This document shows positions 8,674-17,250 of a stretch of 64,000 bases of DNA, in pieces. Under the pieces are notes generated by a model. The model saw nothing but the letters and a program-made list of their open reading frames with translations. It was not told the DNA's origin and made no database searches. Every line of letters starts with the position of its first letter. Position 1 is the stretch's first letter. The stretch spans positions 186,001 to 250,000 of the forward strand of contig NZ_JAYKZZ010000004.1 in the NCBI RefSeq assembly GCF_035818675.1, in the 5' to 3' direction. The DNA is from Parapedobacter flavus. Its GTDB lineage: Bacteria > Bacteroidota > Bacteroidia > Sphingobacteriales > Sphingobacteriaceae. Made by a program: the position numbers and the translations under genes.

Positions 8674-8681
8674 TAATTTTG
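8674..8681 (+). promoter_or_regulatory. -7 promoter box TAATTTTG for mqo
   Basis: Matches TAnnTTTG. The predicted transcription start near 8686 gives a 12-nt leader before the mqo ATG. Confidence 0.5.
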
Positions 8682-8697
8682 CCGTAATTATACTGTA

Positions 8698-10215
8698 ATG
8701 GCGAAGAAAAAGAAAAAGGCCGCCGAAGAGGTGGATGTTGTTCTTATCGGCGCAGGTATCATGAGCGCCACCCTGGGTACCCTAATCAACGAGCTGCACC
8801 CCAGCGCAAGCATCGAAATTTACGAACGTTTAGACGAAGTGGCCGCCGAAAGCTCCGACGCTTGGAATAATGCCGGTACGGGCCATTCGGCATTGTGTGA
8901 ATTGAACTATACGCCGCAACGGGCAGATGGATCGGTAGATATCAGCAAAGCCATCAAAATCGCCGAAGCTTTTGAACGCTCTAAGGAATTCTGGTCTTAC
9001 CTGGTTGCCCATGGCATCATTGACCACCCCGAGCGTTTCATCCGGAGCATACCCCACATGAGCTTTGTGTTTGGCGACGAAAATGTGTCTTTCCTCCGTA
9101 AGCGTTATGAGACGATGCGCACGCACCACCTGTTCCACGGCATGAGCTACACCGAAGACCATCAGGTGCTCCGTGAATGGATTCCATTGATCATGGAAGG
9201 GCGCAAAACCGAGGAACATCTGGCCGCTACGCGGATTGACATTGGTACGGATGTTAATTTCGGTGCATTGACACGGGCGTTGTTCTTGCATCTGATCCAG
9301 CAGAAAGGGGTTAAACTCCGGTTGGCTAATGAGGTGCGCGATATCGAGCGGGCCGATGATGGCCGCTGGAAGGTGACCGTGAAAAACCTGACGACCGACA
9401 AGAAGAAAACGGTAGTTGCTAAATTCGTGTTTATCGGCGCGGGGGGTGGTTCGTTGCTGCTGCTCGAAAAATCGGGTATACCCGAGGCCGATGGCTTCGG
9501 CGGGTTCCCCGTGAGCGGCCAGTGGCTGAAGTGCACGAATCCCGAGGTTATTGCCAAACACCACGCCAAGGTTTATGGTAAGGCCGCCGTGGGCTCACCG
9601 CCCATGTCGGTGCCCCACTTGGATACGCGGGTTATCGATGGGAAAACCGCATTGCTGTTCGGTCCGTATGCCGGCTTTTCGACCAAGTTCCTTAAAAATG
9701 GTTCGTGGCTCGATCTCCCGGCCTCGATCAAGTTCAGTAATATCCGCCCGATGCTGGCCGCGGGGATGGACAACATTCCACTCACCAAATACCTGATCAA
9801 CCAAGTACGGCAAAGTCCCGACGACCGGTTGGCTTCGCTGAAAGCATATGTGCCCACGGCACGCAAGGAAGATTGGGAGCTGGAAATTGCCGGCCAACGG
9901 GTGCAGGTCATCAAGAAAGACGAAGCGCACGGCGGTATACTCGAGTTCGGGACGGAAGTGGTTAGCAGCGCCGATGGTACCATATCAGCACTCCTTGGGG
10001 CCTCACCGGGTGCTTCCACCTCGGTGTCAATCATGGTCGACCTGTTAGCCAAGTGCTTCCCCGAGCGCGCCAAAACGGCCCAGTACCTGAGCACGCTGCA
10101 AAAGATGATTCCTTCATTCAGCCATTCCATTGCTGAAGATGCGCAATTGTGCCGTGATACACGGGAACGTTCGGCTTCGATACTGCAACTGGAGCATACG
10201 CTCGAAACTGCTTAG
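8698..10215 (+). CDS. mqo: malate:quinone oxidoreductase
   Basis: Membrane-associated FAD enzyme that oxidises malate to oxaloacetate and passes electrons to the quinone pool, replacing or supplementing NAD-linked malate dehydrogenase in the TCA cycle. The 505 residues open with a Lys-rich stretch, then the Rossmann FAD motif GAGIMSATLGTL (from residue 18) and the signature SSDAWNNAGTGHSALCELNY. Length is normal for Mqo (about 490-550). First gene of a tight cluster: pnuC starts 2 bp after its stop. Confidence 0.95.
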   Translation: MAKKKKKAAEEVDVVLIGAGIMSATLGTLINELHPSASIEIYERLDEVAAESSDAWNNAGTGHSALCELNYTPQRADGSVDISKAIKIAEAFERSKEFWSYLVAHGIIDHPERFIRSIPHMSFVFGDENVSFLRKRYETMRTHHLFHGMSYTEDHQVLREWIPLIMEGRKTEEHLAATRIDIGTDVNFGALTRALFLHLIQQKGVKLRLANEVRDIERADDGRWKVTVKNLTTDKKKTVVAKFVFIGAGGGSLLLLEKSGIPEADGFGGFPVSGQWLKCTNPEVIAKHHAKVYGKAAVGSPPMSVPHLDTRVIDGKTALLFGPYAGFSTKFLKNGSWLDLPASIKFSNIRPMLAAGMDNIPLTKYLINQVRQSPDDRLASLKAYVPTARKEDWELEIAGQRVQVIKKDEAHGGILEFGTEVVSSADGTISALLGASPGASTSVSIMVDLLAKCFPERAKTAQYLSTLQKMIPSFSHSIAEDAQLCRDTRERSASILQLEHTLETA

Positions 10216-10217
10216 GC

Positions 10218-10853
10218 GTGGCAGACGTCGCAAACGGATTCCACGAATTGGTGGTGCAACTCAAGCAGACACCATTACTCCACTGGGTCGGCGTGGTTTG
10301 TGGCGTTATCCAAGTACTACTTGCCAAATCCAACAAAGTACTGCTATATCCCTTTGGCATCGCCAGCATCTTGGTTACCATTTATGTACTCTATGAGGCC
10401 GGGCTCTATGCCGAAATCTTATTGAACGGCTATTACCTGGTGATGAGCATCTACGGCTGGGTACACTGGGTGGCGCGGAGCGACCAACCCCAGGTGGTTG
10501 CGGGTTATTCGAAACGTTCCGATTGGTATATTACCCTGTTGATTGTTACCATCGGTTTCCCCCTGTTGTATTTCGGGTTACTCCATTTCACAGACTCCAC
10601 CGTGCCGGTATGGGATGCATGGGTAAGTGCCACCGCATGGGCAGGGATGTGGCTGTTGGCCCAGCGCAAAATCGAAAACTGGGTGTGGCTGAATGTCAGC
10701 AATACATTTGCCATCCCGCTATTGGCTTATAAGGGACTGCACCTCTATGCGTTGCTGACGTTGTTCCTTTTTATCGTTGCTATTTTTGGTTATATCGAAT
10801 GGAAACGTATCATCCGTAGGCAGCGCGATACGGAAACTTTTGTGGAAACATGA
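10218..10853 (+). CDS. pnuC: nicotinamide riboside/mononucleotide transporter PnuC
   Basis: Inner-membrane facilitator for an NAD precursor, nicotinamide riboside in characterised members. The 211 residues have about seven hydrophobic segments and the aromatic motifs NGYYLVMSIYGWVHW and WVWLNVSNTFAIPL that form the substrate channel. Start is GTG, 2 bp after the mqo stop; no in-frame ATG fits the family N-terminus better. Its stop overlaps the next gene (ATGA). NAD supply next to a dehydrogenase gene is reasonable, but the grouping may be incidental. Confidence 0.9.
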   Translation: MADVANGFHELVVQLKQTPLLHWVGVVCGVIQVLLAKSNKVLLYPFGIASILVTIYVLYEAGLYAEILLNGYYLVMSIYGWVHWVARSDQPQVVAGYSKRSDWYITLLIVTIGFPLLYFGLLHFTDSTVPVWDAWVSATAWAGMWLLAQRKIENWVWLNVSNTFAIPLLAYKGLHLYALLTLFLFIVAIFGYIEWKRIIRRQRDTETFVET

Positions 10854-11881
10854 AGCGAGCACAACTGAAATACGATAAGCAGCCGGTACCCGCTGCATTG
10901 GCTGAGCAGTTACGCCAATGGTCGGCCGATGCCGAAACCCAGGGTGCGCTTACCGCCGGTCAATTGGCGATTATCTACGACCAGCGCTGGTTTAAATTAT
11001 TTGTACCAAGAAACCTCGGTGGCTTGCAATTGCCGTTGCCGGAGGGTGTTCGGCTGGAAGAGGAGCTGGCCCGGATTGATGGGAGCTTAGGGTGGACGGT
11101 GACTTTGTGCGCCGGCGCTAACCTGTTTGTGGGCTATATGGATCGCTCGGTGGGCGAAACGATATTTTCTGACCGCCGGGTGTGCTTGGGAGGAAGTGGG
11201 CAGGCCACGGGGAAAGCTGTGGATACCGACGGTGGATATGTGGTATCGGGCAAATGGCGGTATGCCACCGGCGCACCGCACCTCACACACTTTACAGCAA
11301 ATTGTGAAACCAAACAAGGTGTCCAATCCTTTTTCTTCGCGCAAGCCGATGTTCGGATCATTGAAGACTGGAACGCATTCGGCCTGAAAGCTACCGCCAG
11401 CCATTCATTTGAAGTTGACCACCTAATGGTCGACCGGTTCCAAGCATTTTCGATAGCGCCCGAAGCGGCAACGTGGGATGATCCGATTTATCGGTATCCG
11501 TTTCTCCCGTTTGCCGAAGCTACGCTGGCCGCCAATACCTTGGGCATGACCAGGCATTTTTTGGAATGTGCTGCAACGCTGGCGGCACCGGGCATATCCA
11601 CGTTGGTACAGACTGCCCAAAGAAAAGTTATGGACGCTAGGACGTCTTTCTATGATGCGCTCGATACCTCTTGGGAGCTTTTGCTGCGTGACGGTGAGTT
11701 GCCTCCGGAAGTGCTGGGATCCGTCAGTCAAGCGAGCCGTACATTGGTTAAAATATCGCGGGAACTAGTCGTTGCGGTATACCCACACGTTGGAATGGTA
11801 GGGGCGGACGCCTCGTCGGAGATGAACCGCGTGTGGCGTGATATCTTCACCGCGAGCCAGCATAGCCTTCTCCGCCAGTGA
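10850..11881 (+). CDS. acyl-CoA dehydrogenase family protein (possible group D flavin monooxygenase type)
   Basis: Flavoprotein of the acyl-CoA dehydrogenase fold, 343 residues, somewhat short against the usual 380. The N-terminal helices (GLQLPLPEGVRLEEELARID), the middle beta domain (YVVSGKWRYATGAPHLTHF) and the C-terminal helices are visible. The end, MNRVWRDIFTASQHSLL, matches the R-x-x-RD-x-x-x-A-x-xH pattern of type-2 C-terminal domains found in two-component monooxygenases such as HsaA/DszC, rather than a classic fatty-acid dehydrogenase. Substrate unknown. Translationally coupled to pnuC by a 4-bp overlap. Confidence 0.8.
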   Translation: MKRAQLKYDKQPVPAALAEQLRQWSADAETQGALTAGQLAIIYDQRWFKLFVPRNLGGLQLPLPEGVRLEEELARIDGSLGWTVTLCAGANLFVGYMDRSVGETIFSDRRVCLGGSGQATGKAVDTDGGYVVSGKWRYATGAPHLTHFTANCETKQGVQSFFFAQADVRIIEDWNAFGLKATASHSFEVDHLMVDRFQAFSIAPEAATWDDPIYRYPFLPFAEATLAANTLGMTRHFLECAATLAAPGISTLVQTAQRKVMDARTSFYDALDTSWELLLRDGELPPEVLGSVSQASRTLVKISRELVVAVYPHVGMVGADASSEMNRVWRDIFTASQHSLLRQ

Positions 11882-11929
11882 TTTCCGTAGATGATCTTTT
11901 GATTTCTTGCATATGCAGCGCAACTTATC

Positions 11930-11937
11930 TAAGTTTG
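11930..11937 (+). promoter_or_regulatory. -7 promoter box TAAGTTTG for ispE
   Basis: Exact TAnnTTTG match with a TTGC element 19 nt upstream (11907-11910). The predicted leader is about 8 nt. Confidence 0.6.
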
Positions 11938-11949
11938 TAGGTAAGTTAT

Positions 11950-12753
11950 ATGATTGCATTTCCCAACGCCAAGATCAACATCGGACTGCAGGTGCTCAAC
12001 CGCCGGGCAGACGGCTACCATGATCTACAAACCGTTTTTTACCCCATCAAACTACACGATGTGCTGGAGCTAGTGGAAGCCGGCGAAACCCGGTTCATTC
12101 CCTCCGGATTGACCATACTGGGCGACGGCGAAGATAATTTGTGCATGCGAGCATATGGGTTGCTTCAACATGCATACGATTTGCCCCCTGCTCATATCTA
12201 CCTGCATAAGGTAATCCCGATCGGCGCAGGCCTTGGCGGCGGATCGGCCGATGCAGCGTTCTTGCTGAAGTTAGCCAACGAGCACTTCGGACTGGGGCTC
12301 GATGAAGTGCAATTGATGGGATATGCCCGCCAACTGGGTGCCGACTGTGCTTTTTTTATCCGCAACATGCCGACACTCGCTTCGGGCATCGGGGATATAC
12401 TCGAGGATGTTGCCATAGACCTTTCATCATACCATATCGTGTTGGTGAAGCCCAACATCCATATTTCCACGGCAACCGCCTATGGAATGGTAACGCCTCG
12501 TCCGGCTGATCGGCCATTGGCCACCGCGATTGAAATGCCCGTAACGACATGGCGCGATAATATTGTGAATGATTTCGAAGCTGGTATTTTCAGCGAATAC
12601 CCCGAAATTTCCGCTGTAAAAGCATTTTTATACGACAAAGGAGCCGTGTTTGCTGCAATGAGTGGCAGCGGGTCGAGCGTGTACGGCCTGTTCGAAGAAC
12701 CGGTAACGCTATCCGGTCTGGACCCGACCTGCACGGTCTTTTACATGGATTGA
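11950..12753 (+). CDS. ispE: 4-diphosphocytidyl-2-C-methyl-D-erythritol kinase
   Basis: GHMP kinase of the MEP isoprenoid pathway, phosphorylating the 2-hydroxyl of CDP-methylerythritol. The 267 residues show the start motif FPNAKINIGLQVLNRRADGY, the ATP-binding loop PIGAGLGGGSADAAFLLKL (about residues 90-108) and the C-terminal glycine motif MSGSGSSVYGLF. Slightly shorter than the E. coli enzyme (283). Its own promoter is predicted at 11930-11937. The next gene begins 6 bp after the stop. Confidence 0.95.
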   Translation: MIAFPNAKINIGLQVLNRRADGYHDLQTVFYPIKLHDVLELVEAGETRFIPSGLTILGDGEDNLCMRAYGLLQHAYDLPPAHIYLHKVIPIGAGLGGGSADAAFLLKLANEHFGLGLDEVQLMGYARQLGADCAFFIRNMPTLASGIGDILEDVAIDLSSYHIVLVKPNIHISTATAYGMVTPRPADRPLATAIEMPVTTWRDNIVNDFEAGIFSEYPEISAVKAFLYDKGAVFAAMSGSGSSVYGLFEEPVTLSGLDPTCTVFYMD

Positions 12754-12759
12754 TAACCG

Positions 12760-13293
12760 ATGATGAACATGACCACTTTCCGAGCCGAAATCCAGCGGGC
12801 CGAAAACCAAGGCGCTGCGATGGCGGGGTGGGCTTATGTGGAAGTGCCCCATGCCATTGCCAACCAGATAAAGCCCAATTACAAACAGGTTTACCGTGTG
12901 CGGGGGCAGATCGATGGTCACGCGTTTGCCGGCCTGGCGTTGATGCCTAAAGGGGAGGGCGATTATTACCTGGCCATCAATGGTAGCATGCGCAGGGTGC
13001 TGAAGAAAGGGGTGGGTGAGGTGCTGGCGCTCTGTTTGGAGGAAGATAAGGACTTCAAAATCGTCATGCCCGAAGACTTGGAGGTCTGCCTGTTGGATGA
13101 GGACGACGATTTAATGGGCAAATTTATGGCCCTGCCCATGTCGCACCGCAACTATTTCATCACGTACATCACGGATGCTAAAACGGAACCGACGCGCACC
13201 AAACGTATCGCGATGACCGTGGAAGCCATGATCCTTGGCATCGATTTCGGAGCCATGATCCGCTTGGATAAGGTCCGCAGGCAGAACGGTTAA
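12760..13293 (+). CDS. DUF1905 + YdeI/OmpD-associated domain protein
   Basis: 177 residues in two parts. Residues 4-95 form a DUF1905-type beta barrel (VYRVRGQIDGHAFAGLALMP, with the closing RRVLKKGVGEVLALCLEED). The C-terminal part (HRNYFITYITDAKTEPTRTK) is the YdeI/OmpD-associated helix pair, annotated in some genomes as bacteriocin-protection related. No signal peptide or membrane segment, so it is cytoplasmic. No biochemical role is established. Likely co-transcribed with ispE. Confidence 0.8.
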   Translation: MMNMTTFRAEIQRAENQGAAMAGWAYVEVPHAIANQIKPNYKQVYRVRGQIDGHAFAGLALMPKGEGDYYLAINGSMRRVLKKGVGEVLALCLEEDKDFKIVMPEDLEVCLLDEDDDLMGKFMALPMSHRNYFITYITDAKTEPTRTKRIAMTVEAMILGIDFGAMIRLDKVRRQNG

Positions 13294-13356
13294 GCGGGTA
13301 CCTGTCTAGCCGTTAAAAAAAATACAGCAAATTTTGGTGGAGTTAATTTATTAATG

Positions 13357-13364
13357 CAACTTTG
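13357..13364 (+). promoter_or_regulatory. -7 promoter box (CAACTTTG) before the metal-uptake operon
   Basis: One mismatch to TAnnTTTG, with TTTG at 13333-13336 at a 20-nt spacing. It overlaps the ATG at 13354, which argues that translation begins at 13375. AACTT and AAGTT flank the box as a small inverted repeat that a repressor could use. Confidence 0.45.
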
Positions 13365-13374
13365 CTGCAAGTTA

Positions 13375-13725
13375 ATGAGGCGTTATTTTCATATATCCCG
13401 ATGGTTACTGTGTGCGATTACGCTGAGCGTAGTCGTGACGGTGGTCAGCATTCCGCTGATTTCTGCCCTGCACACCCACGTGGAACACATGGATGGCTGC
13501 AATGGGAGCAGTGATACACCGGGGACAGATGACGCCTCGGATTGCGGTTTCTGTGCGCTGTATGCCCAGTTTACACCGTGGGAAGTACTTCCGGTGCCCA
13601 CGTTTTCTTTCCGTGCGCCGGTAACACCGCTTCTGACGACATTTGGCCAACCGAGGCCTAAAGTACTTTGCAAAGGCCTGGTCAGCGGGCACACCACCAG
13701 AGGCCCACCGTCTTTTTCCGCCTAA
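13375..13725 (+). CDS. His/Cys-rich membrane-anchored protein (DUF2946-like)
   Basis: 116 residues. One N-terminal membrane segment (WLLCAITLSVVVTVVSIPLI) is followed by a periplasmic stretch with HTHVEHMDGC and DCGFCALY, both possible metal ligands, and the tail GLVSGHTTRGPPSFSA, which resembles the conserved end of DUF2946-type proteins found beside copper and other metal genes. The start at 13375 was chosen because the upstream ATG lies inside the promoter. It precedes the TonB receptor by about 45-60 bp. A role as metal-binding accessory is inferred. Confidence 0.6.
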   Translation: MRRYFHISRWLLCAITLSVVVTVVSIPLISALHTHVEHMDGCNGSSDTPGTDDASDCGFCALYAQFTPWEVLPVPTFSFRAPVTPLLTTFGQPRPKVLCKGLVSGHTTRGPPSFSA

Positions 13726-13768
13726 ACCCTTATCCACACATTTCTCTTTTTTCTAATTTTTTCGATCA

Positions 13769-16201
13769 ATGCGATTGGTGCATTCGATGAAGTTCATTGT
13801 TATTACATGTATTGGCCTCTTTGCCATGGCATTTGCCCATGGGCAGGATTTCCGACTGGCCGGGCGGGTTACTGATAGAGTGGGTAACGCCGTTGCAGGT
13901 GCGCGTGTTGCGTTGCAAGGTGTCGGAAGCCAAGTGGCCACGCCTATAAAAGCGGTCCTTACCGACACGAGGGGGATGTTTTCCTTCGGCCGACTGCCAA
14001 GGGGTAATTATCAGCTAACGGTCCATAAGGGCGATTATGTGGCTAGGGACACCGCGGTTTCCCTCACGGGCGATAGGGTTGGTTTTTCCCTGGTGCTGGA
14101 AGGTAAGGTGCACCTGCTCGACGAAGTACTGGTGGTAGACAACCACGTCGTCCGCAGAAAGCAGGAGGAATCGCTCAACCTGGAAGTGGTCGGCAAGGAT
14201 TTCGTTTACCGCAACCTGGGTGGCAGCCTCATGAAAACGCTCGAAAGGCTGCCCGGCGTGCAGACCATCGGCATCGGATCCGGGCAATCGAAGCCCCTCA
14301 TCAGGGGGCTAGGTTTCAACCGGGTGGTGGTGGTCGACCGGGGCATTAAGCACGAAGGCCAACAGTGGGGGAGCGATCATGGCCTTGAGCTGGATCAGTT
14401 TGCCGCTGGGGAAGTGGAGCTCATCAAGGGCGCGGCGTCGTTCGTCTACGGGTCGGATGCCATCGGCGGGGCCATCGACGTGAAGCCCGAAGCGCCGCCC
14501 GCTCCGCATACGCGGGCGGTATCGGTAGACTTGGTGGGGCGGACGAACAACCGCAGCTATGGCACGTCGGTGCGTATCGGCGGGCGGGGCGAAAAGTGGT
14601 TTGCCGATGCTCGCCTTACTTACCTGCGTTATGGCGACTACCGCGTCCCCGCAGACACGGTATATGTCTATGATTATGCGGTACCGCTCAATGGCCGGCA
14701 CCTCCGCAATACCGCAGGGCGCGAAACGGATGCTCACTTCACCACCGGCTATTTGGGTGGTCGTTTCAATTCCATCCTGTATGTGAGCAATACCTTTCAT
14801 AAGGCCGGGTTTTTCGCCAATGCGCACGGCCTGGAGCCGCGCAGGGTGGATATGGATCTGCACGACCGATCGGCAAGGGATATCCAGCTGCCCAGCCAGC
14901 AGGTTAACCATTTCAAGGCCATCAGCAGGAATGCCATCCACTGGGGCGAGCACCATATTGAGGCCGAGGTGGGGTTCCAGCGCAATTTCCGGCAGGAACA
15001 CAGCCCCTATGTGAACCACGGCTATATGCCATCTGTATTGCCCGATACCTTGGGCATGTTGGCCACATTGGAGCGCGAGTTTGATAAGCAGGTGTATTCG
15101 CTGAACGTGAAAGACTACGTAGAGTGGGGTAGACACCAGCTGACCGTCGGTCTCAACACGGAACATCAGCGGAATAATATCGGCGGGTGGACCTTCCTCG
15201 TGCCGTCGTTTGAGCAATCGACAGTGGGTGTGTTCGCGTACGACCGTTTCCGGTTAACCGACCGGTTGCTGCTGCATGGCGCCATGCGTTTCGACCATGG
15301 CAGCCTGCGCATGCATGAATACCGCGACTGGTTCCCGTCTGATGTGCCGGAGGGTGGACAAGCGTATCTTGTCCGCGCGGCCGAGCTGCACCGGCGTTTC
15401 AATAGCATCGTATGGTCTGTTGGGATGAATTACGAGCCGTTGGAAAACCTTTCGCTCAAGGCAAATGTCGGTAAAAGCTTCCGTATGCCCATTGCCAAAG
15501 AGCTGTCGGCCAATGGGGTGAATTACCACTATTTCAGCTATGAGCGTGGTAATCCGTCGCTTTCGGCGGAGCGGTCGTATCAGGCCGATGTGTCTGCGAC
15601 GTGGAAAGCCGGTGGTTGGGACATCCAGGTAAGTCCGTTCTACAACTATTTCCCCAACTACATTTACCTGAACCCCACGGCGTCGTTTGACCATTTCTAT
15701 GGTGCCGGCAACCAGGTGTTCGAGTATGCCGAGAGCCGCGTGATGCGGTACGGTGGGGAGGTGCAGGTATCGCGTCGGTTGGGACGGTCGCTGAAGGTGG
15801 AAGTGCTGGGTGAATACCTGTTTTCCCAGCAGCTTTCGGGAGCCAAGAAAGGGTTTTCACTGCCATTTGCCCCACCGCCATCCCTGTTGATGGGCTTTTC
15901 ATGGTCGCCCGACCGCCCCGGTAGCCCGTTTGTTGGGGTCGACTACCGGCTGGTGGCCGCGCAAGACCGCATTGTGCCGCCGGAGAAGAAAACCCCCGGT
16001 TATGGGGTGATGGCACTGCGGGCCGGGGGCACGGCCACGTTGGCGGGCGTGCCTGTACAGCTGAACGTGCAGGTGCAAAACCTGTTGGATACCAAGTATA
16101 TGGATCATACCAGCTTTTACCGCTTAATTGAACTCCCGGAAATGGGTAGGAACATTGTTCTTTCCCTGCGGATTCCGATCATCAATAAACAAAAAGATTG
16201 A
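13769..16201 (+). CDS. TonB-dependent outer-membrane receptor, probable metal or metal-chelate uptake
   Basis: 810 residues. Signal peptide MKFIVITCIGLFAMAFAHG (translation may start at the second Met, 13787), then a carboxypeptidase-regulatory-like beta-sandwich at about 25-105 (LAGRVTDRVGNAVAGARVAL), the plug with RLPGVQTIGIGSGQSKPLIR and FVYGSDAIGGAID (about 110-240), and the beta-barrel. The plug carries KHEGQQWGSDHGLEL, a His/Asp-rich loop reminiscent of zinc and copper receptors. The barrel ends in an extra polar tail after the final strand. Downstream lipoproteins and the upstream His/Cys protein support metal uptake, but the ion is not identifiable. Confidence 0.88.
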   Translation: MRLVHSMKFIVITCIGLFAMAFAHGQDFRLAGRVTDRVGNAVAGARVALQGVGSQVATPIKAVLTDTRGMFSFGRLPRGNYQLTVHKGDYVARDTAVSLTGDRVGFSLVLEGKVHLLDEVLVVDNHVVRRKQEESLNLEVVGKDFVYRNLGGSLMKTLERLPGVQTIGIGSGQSKPLIRGLGFNRVVVVDRGIKHEGQQWGSDHGLELDQFAAGEVELIKGAASFVYGSDAIGGAIDVKPEAPPAPHTRAVSVDLVGRTNNRSYGTSVRIGGRGEKWFADARLTYLRYGDYRVPADTVYVYDYAVPLNGRHLRNTAGRETDAHFTTGYLGGRFNSILYVSNTFHKAGFFANAHGLEPRRVDMDLHDRSARDIQLPSQQVNHFKAISRNAIHWGEHHIEAEVGFQRNFRQEHSPYVNHGYMPSVLPDTLGMLATLEREFDKQVYSLNVKDYVEWGRHQLTVGLNTEHQRNNIGGWTFLVPSFEQSTVGVFAYDRFRLTDRLLLHGAMRFDHGSLRMHEYRDWFPSDVPEGGQAYLVRAAELHRRFNSIVWSVGMNYEPLENLSLKANVGKSFRMPIAKELSANGVNYHYFSYERGNPSLSAERSYQADVSATWKAGGWDIQVSPFYNYFPNYIYLNPTASFDHFYGAGNQVFEYAESRVMRYGGEVQVSRRLGRSLKVEVLGEYLFSQQLSGAKKGFSLPFAPPPSLLMGFSWSPDRPGSPFVGVDYRLVAAQDRIVPPEKKTPGYGVMALRAGGTATLAGVPVQLNVQVQNLLDTKYMDHTSFYRLIELPEMGRNIVLSLRIPIINKQKD

Positions 16202-16207
16202 AAAAAC

Positions 16208-16696
16208 ATGAGTATCATGGAGAAACTACGGATAAGGAAAGTAATCATTGCCTTTGGAATCTTTTCAATGGCGCTGTCATGCAGCAAAGATGCCGAAACA
16301 GTAGACACGGAATACCCGGTTATCGATAAGAATTTTGAGGCAGCATTCCCGCAGCAGTGCGGTACCGTTTTGCGGGGAGAGACGTTTGTCTTCCGGGCCA
16401 AATTCAGCGACAACGTTGCGCTGGGTTCTTTTAGCCTAAATGTGCACGACAATTTTAACCACCACAGCCACAGTACGGAAGTCGAGGCATGTGACATGGG
16501 GCCAGAAAAGACACCGAAGAACGCTTTCGAATACATCAAATCGTTCGATATCACCGGTGCACCGAAGACGTACGAAGCCCGGGTGGAGATTGACGTTCCG
16601 ATGGATGTCGACCCCGGCGATTATCATTTCCTGATCCGCGTAACCGATCGGGAAGGATGGCAGACGCTGCGTGGCCTGAGTATTAAGATCCAATAA
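16208..16696 (+). CDS. DUF4625 lipoprotein, first copy
   Basis: 162 residues with a lipoprotein signal ending SMALSC, so it is anchored in the outer or inner membrane. The body is a beta-sandwich typical of DUF4625, with FRAKFSDNVALGSFSLNVHD and FLIRVTDREGWQTLRGLSI. A histidine cluster, NFNHHSHSTE, sits in a loop at about residue 80-90. Starts 6 bp after the TonB receptor. The gene that follows is a paralogue, so the pair arose by duplication. Likely role: surface capture or hand-over of the receptor's ligand (inference). Confidence 0.8.
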   Translation: MSIMEKLRIRKVIIAFGIFSMALSCSKDAETVDTEYPVIDKNFEAAFPQQCGTVLRGETFVFRAKFSDNVALGSFSLNVHDNFNHHSHSTEVEACDMGPEKTPKNAFEYIKSFDITGAPKTYEARVEIDVPMDVDPGDYHFLIRVTDREGWQTLRGLSIKIQ

Positions 16697-16735
16697 GTTT
16701 GGGTCAATAATTTTTAACTATTGAACAATATCATC

Positions 16736-17191
16736 ATGAATAAGCAAAATAAACACTTTATATACATCCTACTTGGTTTAACCCTTTTTACCTGGGCGGC
16801 GTGCAGTAAAGACGAGAGCCCCGCCGTCGACAAGCCGCTAATCGAGTCGTTGGAAGTAGGGCACGACAATAACCGTATGGTCCGCCCGGGCGGCGACCTC
16901 CACCTCGATGCGGCTATTTTGGCTCCCGGAGGTATTGCCCACATCACCTTGGAAATCCACCCCGAAATCGGCGACGGATGGGTGTTTGAACAGGTGTTTA
17001 CCGATGGTTACGAGGGGTTGAAAAATACCGATTTCCATCAGCACATCGATGTGCCGGTAGACGCCGCGGAAGGGGAGTATCACCTGCATGTAACGGTAAC
17101 CGACCAAGCGGGCCAAGTGGCTGAAGCAGAATCTCATCTGGACATCACGGCTGAAGCAGAAGAAGGCCATGACGACCATCATGATCACTAA
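16736..17191 (+). CDS. DUF4625 lipoprotein, second copy with His-rich tail
   Basis: 151 residues, lipobox TWAAC, then a DUF4625-type beta-sandwich (GGDLHLDAAILAPGGIAHIT and YHLHVTVTDQAGQVAEAES). It ends in EAEEGHDDHHDH, an acidic and histidine-rich tail well suited to bind Zn, Cu or Ni. The TTG 15 bp upstream was rejected in favour of ATG at 16736. It is the last gene of the operon, followed 28 bp later by a strong terminator. Paralogous to the preceding gene. Confidence 0.8.
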   Translation: MNKQNKHFIYILLGLTLFTWAACSKDESPAVDKPLIESLEVGHDNNRMVRPGGDLHLDAAILAPGGIAHITLEIHPEIGDGWVFEQVFTDGYEGLKNTDFHQHIDVPVDAAEGEYHLHVTVTDQAGQVAEAESHLDITAEAEEGHDDHHDH

Positions 17192-17219
17192 TGAACGACG
17201 GAGCTAGCGATAGCCACGA

Positions 17220-17250
17220 CCGTCTCGCCCCGGGGCGAGACGGTTTTTTT
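17220..17250 (+). terminator. rho-independent terminator of the metal-uptake operon
   Basis: A 12+12 bp perfect palindrome (CCGTCTCGCCCC and its complement, 17220-17243) followed by seven T. The T-run overlaps the stop codon of the converging xerD gene. The minus strand has no T-run, so it terminates only the + transcript. Confidence 0.92.

Noticed and set aside
14309..15217. 302-residue minus-strand ORF, and 571-1401 (276 residues)
   Set aside because: Both are antisense to clear genes (TonB receptor; RND adaptor and pump) and have no family features; long antisense frames are common at this base composition.
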